This document shows, piece by piece, positions 58,370 to 64,000 of a stretch of DNA of 64,000 bases; position 1 is the stretch's first letter; every line of letters starts with the position of its first letter. A program made the position numbers and the translations under genes. The stretch is taken from the NCBI RefSeq assembly GCF_964204645.1, contig NC_134025.1, positions 14,267,001-14,331,000 on the forward strand, read 5' to 3'. The stretch is from Tubulanus polymorphus. Its lineage: Eukaryota > Nemertea > Palaeonemertea > Tubulaniformes > Tubulanidae. A model generated the notes under the pieces. It did not search any database. It saw only the letters and a program-made list of their open reading frames with translations, and was not told the DNA's origin.

Positions 58370-60271
58370 ATGTGTGACAACAAAATGGCAATCGAAAACA
58401 AAATGGCAGCGCCCATGAATAATCGCCGTCAACGTCTAAATCATCAACAAATCGATGAATTATTTGCTGATTCAGATTCAGAGGAGGAATTATTCGATGA
58501 GGAAAATGAAGAACATTTTTCTGCAGATTCAGGGGGATCTTCAGGTGAGGATGAACAGCCTGATTCGAGTGATTTTAGTGACGATAATTTTCAACCACCT
58601 GCCCCAGTCGCTGTACAAAATAATCGTGGACGTGGAGGTCCTCGCGGCCGTGCACGGGGCCGTGGACGCGGGAGAGGTAGGGGCAGAGGTGCTGCTAATG
58701 TTGTAAATGCCCCTGGAGGCATGCATCCTTCAGATGTAGGATGGAGTGATGTTGATACACAACCAAATGTTGACCCATTTACCGGTACGCCAGGTATGCA
58801 GGTTCAGATAGGTGTCGATGCGACTCCTTTCGATTATTTTCGACTTTTTTTTACCGATGAACTTATTGAAATTCTTGTGCGTGAAACTAATTTGTACGCT
58901 GAACAGTACATTAGGGACACTGAGCTGAAAGATAAATCTAGAGTACACAGCTGGAAAGATGTCACCGAGAAAGAGATGTGGCACTTTCTCGCACTGCTTT
59001 TTCTTACCGGCATTATCAAAAAGCCAACACTAAATATGTACTGGTCAACCGATGTCATGTTTGCTACACCTTTCTTTGGAACAGTGATGTCTAGAGACAG
59101 ATTTTTGTTGATATGCAAGTTTCTTCATTTTCATGATAATGATGCTAGGCCAGCAAATGATAATGACCGATTATATAAAGTGCGGCCAGTCTATGATTTT
59201 TTCAAACAGAAGTTCATGTCAATATATGTACCAACTGAGCATCTCGCACTGGATGAAGGCATGCTCAAGTGGCGCGGCCGCTTGCTGTTTCGTGTTTATA
59301 ATCCCAAGAAACCCATCAAATACGGGATGAAGGGTTATATTCTCTGTGAATCTGAAAGTGGATATGTGTACGGCTATAGCTTATACTGTGGTCTCGGTCG
59401 GTCCAATGTACAAATCTGTGATGATGTACTGACATCTTTGTATCAAAAAAACTATAAGGTGTATATGGATAATTTTTATAATAGTCTCACTGTATCCACC
59501 CACCTGTTTTCCAAGAAAACCCACACCTGTGGAACTGTCAGAGTAAATAGGGGAATGCCAAAATCATTGAGAGATCAGGAAAATCAACTTGGCGTTGGTG
59601 ATGTCGCATTTCGCCGCAAAGGACAAATTCTGTTTCTTATGTTGAAAGATAAAAGGGTTGTGAAGATGATTACTACTCTACATGATGCTTCAAAGGCAGA
59701 TCATGTGAATGCTGGTGGACATCAGGTGCAAAAACCAAAATGCATTTTGGATTACAATAGATATATGTCCGGTGTCGATCATCTTGATCAAATGGGCAAA
59801 TATTACCCGTGCACTCGAAAAACCGTGAAGTGGCCCAAAAAATTGGTTTATTACTTGATTCATCTTGGACTCCTAAATGCTCATATTCTGTTCAAGAAGT
59901 ATCGCAAGGCCTCTGAGGAGCTGTTGGACTTTTTGACCTCGGTGATCAAAGCAATGGTTGTACATGGAAATACGCTGAATGACGATGCTGATTCCGATGC
60001 AGATGATCCTGCTCCTGCTGTGCGCCCGCCAGTGCCTAGGTGTACAAGTGACCCACCTACTAGAATTAGCCCTGCCATGAGAAGACATACAATTGTCACA
60101 ATACCAGCTACTGACAAGAAAACAAATGCTCAAAGACGCTGTCGGGTTTGTGCGAAAAAAGGAATCCGTAAAGACACTCGTTACATGTGCAAAGAATGTG
60201 GGGTACCACTACACATTGCAAACCCAAACTGCTTCAGAATGTATCACACAAAAGCTCAATATTGGAGATAA
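58370..60271 (+). CDS. piggyBac-type transposase, full-length, 633 aa
   Basis: Cut-and-paste DDD transposase. Residues 1-80 are acidic and disordered and 86-107 are an Arg/Gly-rich stretch (RGRGRGRGRG). The DDE_Tnp_1_7 fold covers about 150-510, starting PFDYFRLFFTDELIEILV. Catalytic aspartates fit D295 (HLALDEGMLKWRG), D367 (VYMDNFYNS) and D470 (MSGVDHLDQ). The C-terminus is a cysteine-rich zinc domain, with C591, C594, C607, C610, H615, C621 and H626 as likely ligands; in piggyBac relatives this binds the terminal repeats. No stops or frameshifts. Starts at M6 or M12 are also possible. AATAAA follows the stop at once (about 60274). An intact reading frame between intact TIRs argues for youth. 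Confidence 0.93.
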   Translation: MCDNKMAIENKMAAPMNNRRQRLNHQQIDELFADSDSEEELFDEENEEHFSADSGGSSGEDEQPDSSDFSDDNFQPPAPVAVQNNRGRGGPRGRARGRGRGRGRGRGAANVVNAPGGMHPSDVGWSDVDTQPNVDPFTGTPGMQVQIGVDATPFDYFRLFFTDELIEILVRETNLYAEQYIRDTELKDKSRVHSWKDVTEKEMWHFLALLFLTGIIKKPTLNMYWSTDVMFATPFFGTVMSRDRFLLICKFLHFHDNDARPANDNDRLYKVRPVYDFFKQKFMSIYVPTEHLALDEGMLKWRGRLLFRVYNPKKPIKYGMKGYILCESESGYVYGYSLYCGLGRSNVQICDDVLTSLYQKNYKVYMDNFYNSLTVSTHLFSKKTHTCGTVRVNRGMPKSLRDQENQLGVGDVAFRRKGQILFLMLKDKRVVKMITTLHDASKADHVNAGGHQVQKPKCILDYNRYMSGVDHLDQMGKYYPCTRKTVKWPKKLVYYLIHLGLLNAHILFKKYRKASEELLDFLTSVIKAMVVHGNTLNDDADSDADDPAPAVRPPVPRCTSDPPTRISPAMRRHTIVTIPATDKKTNAQRRCRVCAKKGIRKDTRYMCKECGVPLHIANPNCFRMYHTKAQYWR

Positions 60272-60410
60272 GTGAATAAAACAAGTAAAGGTAGGCTAAT
60301 ATGCTTCTATATTCATTTATTCTCAGAATATAATAATTTCCTATTTTTCCCGAAACGGGCCCAGCATAGCTAGGCAACAATGCTATGCAATGCAGCAGTG
60401 AAAGTGTTAA

Positions 60411-61120
60411 TGATTTATCCTATAGTCTATCCCAGTGGTTTTGACTGCGGCATTTCACTCTCAAGAGCCAGTATCAACAACAATTTAATTGATACTGACA
60501 GCTGTAAGTGGTCAAACTCGCCATAAGCATCGCTGCTTTGCTGGACCCCAGCTGCTTGTTGCTAAAGTTACTGGCAAGAATGCATAAAGAGCAAAACTTT
60601 TCCAGACTTAACCCAAGAAAATGAAGTAATAAGCAATGAAAATTCAGTTTTGAAGTCTTGTTGCATTCAAGAGTGAATATTTTTTCTGGATGCCAAAGTC
60701 AGTGTTTACATTATGAAGCGTCAAAACCAATTTCCAAGTTGAAAGATTATATTTAGACGGTGTTTCAAGCAAAACAACAGCACTCGTCTCATGAGATAAT
60801 TCCAGATAACTAATATAATATATCCACAGACTCTGAAGAGTTTATAGGTGTACAAGTCAATCGGATTGAATTTGCCACATGACATGATTATTCCCAAATT
60901 GAAACTAAAAATTCAAGAAAGGATTTAATAAGAATGATAAAAGTTGGTTTGCTGTATCCTTTAATGATTGGTGAGTTGATGGTATATTATTCACTCTTGA
61001 ATGCAGCAGTCGCTTGACCTCAATTACTCGTAAGGCTGAGTGATAGAAACCACAGGGATACAGATATGTTAGTGTAACAACTCTTTGATGAACGTTGATT
61101 CATCAAAATTCCCATGCAGT
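60411..61120. other. No gene seen right of the piggyBac element
   Basis: AT-rich sequence between the transposon and the next composite repeat block. Confidence 0.4.
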
Positions 61121-61121
61121 A

Positions 61122-61290
61122 TCTGTAGATCGAAGTGAGCTAAATGAAATAAAACGGATTGTATCGGAAACAGCGGTAAGGTAAGAAAGCCTTTGCAGTT
61201 TTGACGTCAATTGTCAAATAATAATGATAAACACGTGGATATCAATAGGGTTTTCTGTGATGTAACGAAAACCCTAATTATATTTTGTCA
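61122..61290. repeat. Composite repeat block shared with 5.15-5.35 kb
   Basis: GAAACAGCGGTAAGGTAAGA and GGATATCAATAGGGTTTTCT, ending in the partly damaged hairpin AGGGTTTTCTGT...CGAAAACCCT. Confidence 0.7.
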
Positions 61291-61674
61291 CCTTCTGATG
61301 AGTATTTGCTGTCTCGGCATCTATCTGCTCTCAAGAGGCCTTTGAACATAATCTCAACCTATAGAGAAATATTGCCACAAACGCAAGTTTGTGTTGATCA
61401 GGAATGAAATGAGGTGGCAGGCCTAAAATAAGAATTTTGAGACTGTTTAACTAGCTTACTGGATTTTTGGCTCTATGTCAACGGTCTGGCCGATCGATTA
61501 TCATTCGTATGCTTGATACACTACGCTCAAAGCTATTTTTAGCATACTCAAACGCAATTTCAGTAGTCTGTAATTTCACTACTACTGGGCGTAATTTCAC
61601 TGTGCGAAATTAACGGATTAAGCAAAAATATATTTTTATAATTGGTTTTTTTTTATGGTGCGCAGGTTTCATAT

Positions 61675-61985
61675 TTTTGGTTTACCTTTGACAGCGGTAT
61701 GAGGTTGGCATTGAGCCAATTCATGTAAAATCACAATAGGTTTTTATGTGAGCATTTTTTTCATTGGTTCTCGGGTTAAACGTATGATCGATGTGATTGA
61801 AGACATGGCGAACCTCCACCAATGACATGGTCAATTCGACGAAAAACTGGTTTTGGCGGGAAAATTCTTAGCTCTCGTGTATAAAATTGCAATGACCTCG
61901 ATTGGGGGCGTTTTCTCTATGAGCGAATATGATTGGCTGTTTTTGGGGTATACAGGGAATTCCAGTACTGAAAAATGATCTAAGA
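61675..61985. repeat. Interspersed repeat, uninterrupted copy (empty site of the 1.25-kb element)
   Basis: Collinear with 13797-13855 plus 15117-15430. The join ATAGGTTTTTATGTGAGCAT has no insertion, so it records the pre-insertion state. Confidence 0.75.
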
Positions 61986-62168
61986 CGATGTGAAAAATCT
62001 AAATTTTCTGGGGGAGGGCCTCCAGAACGAGATAACTTCGAGCCTTCGGCACACGTAGCTGGCAGCTAGAGCTGCCAGAAACCCCACATGGCCAGAAACT
62101 CCACAGAAACTCCACACTACGGCGTTCGTTATTTCTAATTTATTACGATATTTAATATTTTCCGCCTT

Positions 62169-62636
62169 TATAACTCTTTGCCTGCCAGGCCTATTTTTCA
62201 GGAAATGTTGCACGTTGCCAGGATTTCCGTGTTTTTCAGAAATTCTTAAAACAAAAACTAAAAGCGATATCATCATCAAATTTGTTTTATTTTGTTCATC
62301 TGGTCTTGCTTTTTCATGTAAAATAAGCAGCATTTCTTCTAAAAGTGATAAAATCTGCAGCAATCCCTAATGCAGAGCGGTTATTTTGCATAAAATATGC
62401 CCATTAATGCGTGTTCAGACCCCATTTCCATAGATGACGTCACTAACACACTGCATTGAACGACTGATGATAGTTTGTTTTAGTAGTAAAGGCATTAAAC
62501 TAACTGATGTTGTGCAATGAATTCGCCATCTATCATTAAAGTTAAGAAACAAGTCAACCGTACCAGTACGGTTTTGGCAGGCAAGTGATGGGAGATATCG
62601 ATCGTACCAGTACGTTTTTGGCAGGCAATGAGTTAA
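62169..62636. mobile_element. piggyBac-like MITE candidate
   Basis: Left end TATAACTCTTTGCCTGCCA; right end, read inward, TTAACTCATTGCCTGCCA. They share about 16 of 18 bases, and the right edge is a TTAA (62633-62636). The left TTAA is changed to TATAA. Near the right end CGTACCAGTACG palindromes occur twice with TTTTGGCAGGCAA. Non-coding; the 62.0-62.36 kb ORF overlaps it by chance. Confidence 0.55.
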
Positions 62637-62699
62637 ATGGCCTGTGATCATCCCTGCAAAGAATTGCAAAAACAGCCAATATCAAAATGTGTGTCATGC

Positions 62700-63330
62700 T
62701 TCTCAGAGCCCTTAGAGTTTTCTGGTCGTATTTAAACCAAAACTAACAGCCACGCAAGTGAAATTCAAAATGAATACATGTATATACGTTCTTCTAGATA
62801 CTGGAAAGGTAAACAACTTTGTTTGTGGCAAATTATTTGTGTGTGATGTAGGTTCAAAACTTCTTAGGACAGGTGAACTGGCTAGTGTAATCATTGGTTC
62901 TTGGGGAAACAATGGTTTGATATACTTCCAGCAAGCTCTCCTGATGTCTCTTTGCACTGTCCATCTACTTCCCTGTATTTTGCGCTATGCTCTGGGTGTC
63001 AAGATTTCTTCATTTTAGGGTGGAGATCGCCACGTTGTTTGATACGTCGGCAAATAGCTTGGTCTCTCCATGGTTGCTGTCCCTTTCCTGGCATTTTTGT
63101 GTGGAATGTTTGAGGCGAGGATGTGAATATCCCGCCATTGGCGGCAATCCACCGTTTTGTTGCCAAATTTTGTTGTCATCCCAATTCGCGCAAATCATTT
63201 ATCAAATTCGGGGTGGGGGGGGGGGGTTCGACCTCCGCCCGCCAAGATCGTGGAGAATCCACTGCAGTAAGCAAGTGCTCACTAGCCGAAACCGGATGTA
63301 GCAGCGACCAAGATTTTTTCTTGTTTTATG
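62700..63330. other. No gene recognised; G-rich run
   Basis: A run of G (GGGTGGGGGGGGGGGG, about 63211-63226) is followed by TTCGACCTCCGCCCGCC. No exon signal. Confidence 0.35.
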
Positions 63331-63482
63331 TGCGATTGTTAGTATCTAAACTAACCAAGCTGAAGTGGGAGAAGTTAAAACAACTGGCGAGTGATAGACA
63401 AGGGTGGAGGCCTATATGTGAGGGGAGAGTCGCAATGTACCAAGTACGGGACACCTTGTCCATGGGGCAATTGATTGGTTGA
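63330..63482 (+). pseudogene. Possible LINE 3'-terminal coding fragment
   Basis: The frame reads KLTKLKWEKLKQLASDRQGW, then RPICEGRVAMYQVRDTL before a stop at 63482. The Trp/Arg-rich LASDRQGWR wording resembles the very end of some LINE ORF2 proteins. No other part of a LINE is adjacent, so this is tentative. Confidence 0.25.
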
Positions 63483-63489
63483 TAGTTTA

Positions 63490-63640
63490 TATCCACACGC
63501 GTTGAATGTGCTGTATTGTGTATACATTGAATGACGCGCGCCTGTTGTAGACTGCTGTGTATCGATAATTGGCTGACTACGGCAGAGCGCTTATATACAT
63601 TACTGTACAATAAAGACACGCTGTTTTCTTTCTCTTTTGA
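63490..63640 (+). promoter_or_regulatory. Possible LTR-like promoter/polyadenylation segment
   Basis: CAGAGCGCTTATATACATTA followed 8 bp later by AATAAAGACACGCTG puts a TATA-like box directly before a polyadenylation signal, as in compact LTRs. Edges and a partner copy were not found. Confidence 0.3.
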
Positions 63641-63746
63641 TTTTTTAAATTAGTTAAATTTGAAACATTTCCAAACTATTTTATCACCATCCTTGATTCT
63701 AATAGTTATACAGGGTGTTCCGTTAATTACTATACATAAAGAACTG

Positions 63747-63945
63747 CCAATAATACATTTCACCACAAAAAATTACTTGACTAAAATCCAATTAGTTTAC
63801 AAAATATGCTAGATGGGAGAACCACCGCTTGAGATAAATCAGCCAAATCTTCAGGAGAGATGGACTACAATAATACTTTTCACCACAAAAAATTACTAAA
63901 CTAAAATCCAATTAGTTTACAAAATATGCTAGATGGGAGAACCTT
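63747..63945. repeat. Direct repeat of about 75 bp, 119 bp apart
   Basis: CACCACAAAAAATTACT and AAATCCAATTAGTTTACAAA with ATGCTAGATGGGAGAACC occur at 63749-63823 and 63867-63942, nearly identical. ACAGGGTGTTCCGTTAATTA at 63710 may be the edge of the same element, which continues past the window. Confidence 0.75.
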
Positions 63946-64000
63946 TCAATTTCATCACATGATTCAGTCTATTGTTGAAATTTCTCAGTACATTGACAAT

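Larger units (their letters stand above)
58130..60410 (+). mobile_element. Intact piggyBac-type DNA transposon
   Basis: TTAA (58130-58133) is followed by CACTTTCACTGCTG. The right end is CAGCAGTGAAAGTG followed by TTAA (60407-60410). That gives perfect 14-bp inverted repeats and the TTAA target duplication diagnostic of piggyBac transposons, in a 2.27-kb element. The left subterminal region holds two copies of TGGACGTATAT(C/G)TACGT (58151 and 58190), each centred on a palindrome. The only gene is the uninterrupted transposase. Nothing obvious is missing, so recent activity is plausible. Confidence 0.93.

Noticed and set aside
62760-63018. Further exon of the M16 peptidase
   Set aside because: The open frame shows no M16 motif and no phase-compatible acceptor; similarity was only superficial.

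Overview
The window is animal nuclear DNA: AT-rich, intron-rich and loaded with transposons. The repertoire (BEL/Pao, DIRS, piggyBac, LINEs, a Crypton-like tyrosine recombinase, many short inverted-repeat elements) and a host peptidase of the nematode C05D11.1-like M16 type suggest a non-vertebrate metazoan, probably a marine invertebrate. The sequence alone does not fix the phylum.

The backbone is one host gene on the + strand: an M16-type zinc metallopeptidase. Three phase-compatible exons are visible (7598-7680, 28997-29155, 45188-45397). They are separated by introns of about 21.3 and 16.0 kb, and earlier and later exons were not found. Almost everything between about 7.6 and 45.4 kb is therefore intronic cargo.

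Layout: 1-1.0 kb decayed BEL/Pao gag (-). 1.7-5.4 kb LINE scrap, a TTCGAAC-rich tract, a foldback element and a 31-bp minisatellite. 13.9-15.1 kb a 1.25-kb short-TIR element, with a second copy at 40.8-42.0 kb. 16.4-17.0 kb (+) and 17.8-19.0 kb (-) LINE reverse-transcriptase remnants. 19.2-22.4 kb (-) a multi-exon Crypton-like tyrosine recombinase gene with repetitive N-terminal exons. 22.5-24.2 kb two tandem arrays. 26.6-28.0 kb (-) a broken piggyBac transposase. 29.7-30.4 kb a TIR element inside an AT microsatellite. 30.5-40.4 kb a 9.9-kb unit bounded by 31-bp perfect inverted repeats. It carries an unrecognised multi-exon gene (-), one exon of which is split by a 5'-truncated DIRS retrotransposon (34.6-38.95 kb, +).

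Right of the last peptidase exon: a second TIR element (45.6-46.2 kb), an older repeat split by a 1.5-kb insertion (47.6-49.1 kb) and by a BEL/Pao element with an internal deletion (50.0-54.3 kb, -), and a recent 441-bp tandem duplication at the BEL junction. At 58.13-60.41 kb lies an intact piggyBac-type transposon with a 633-codon open transposase, 14-bp perfect TIRs and TTAA target duplications. It is nested in a repeat mosaic that is collinear with the one at 1.7-5.4 kb.

The strongest candidates for something undescribed are the 9.9-kb TIR-bounded unit with its unknown gene and the intron-bearing tyrosine recombinase gene. The piggyBac element is the best candidate for recent activity.
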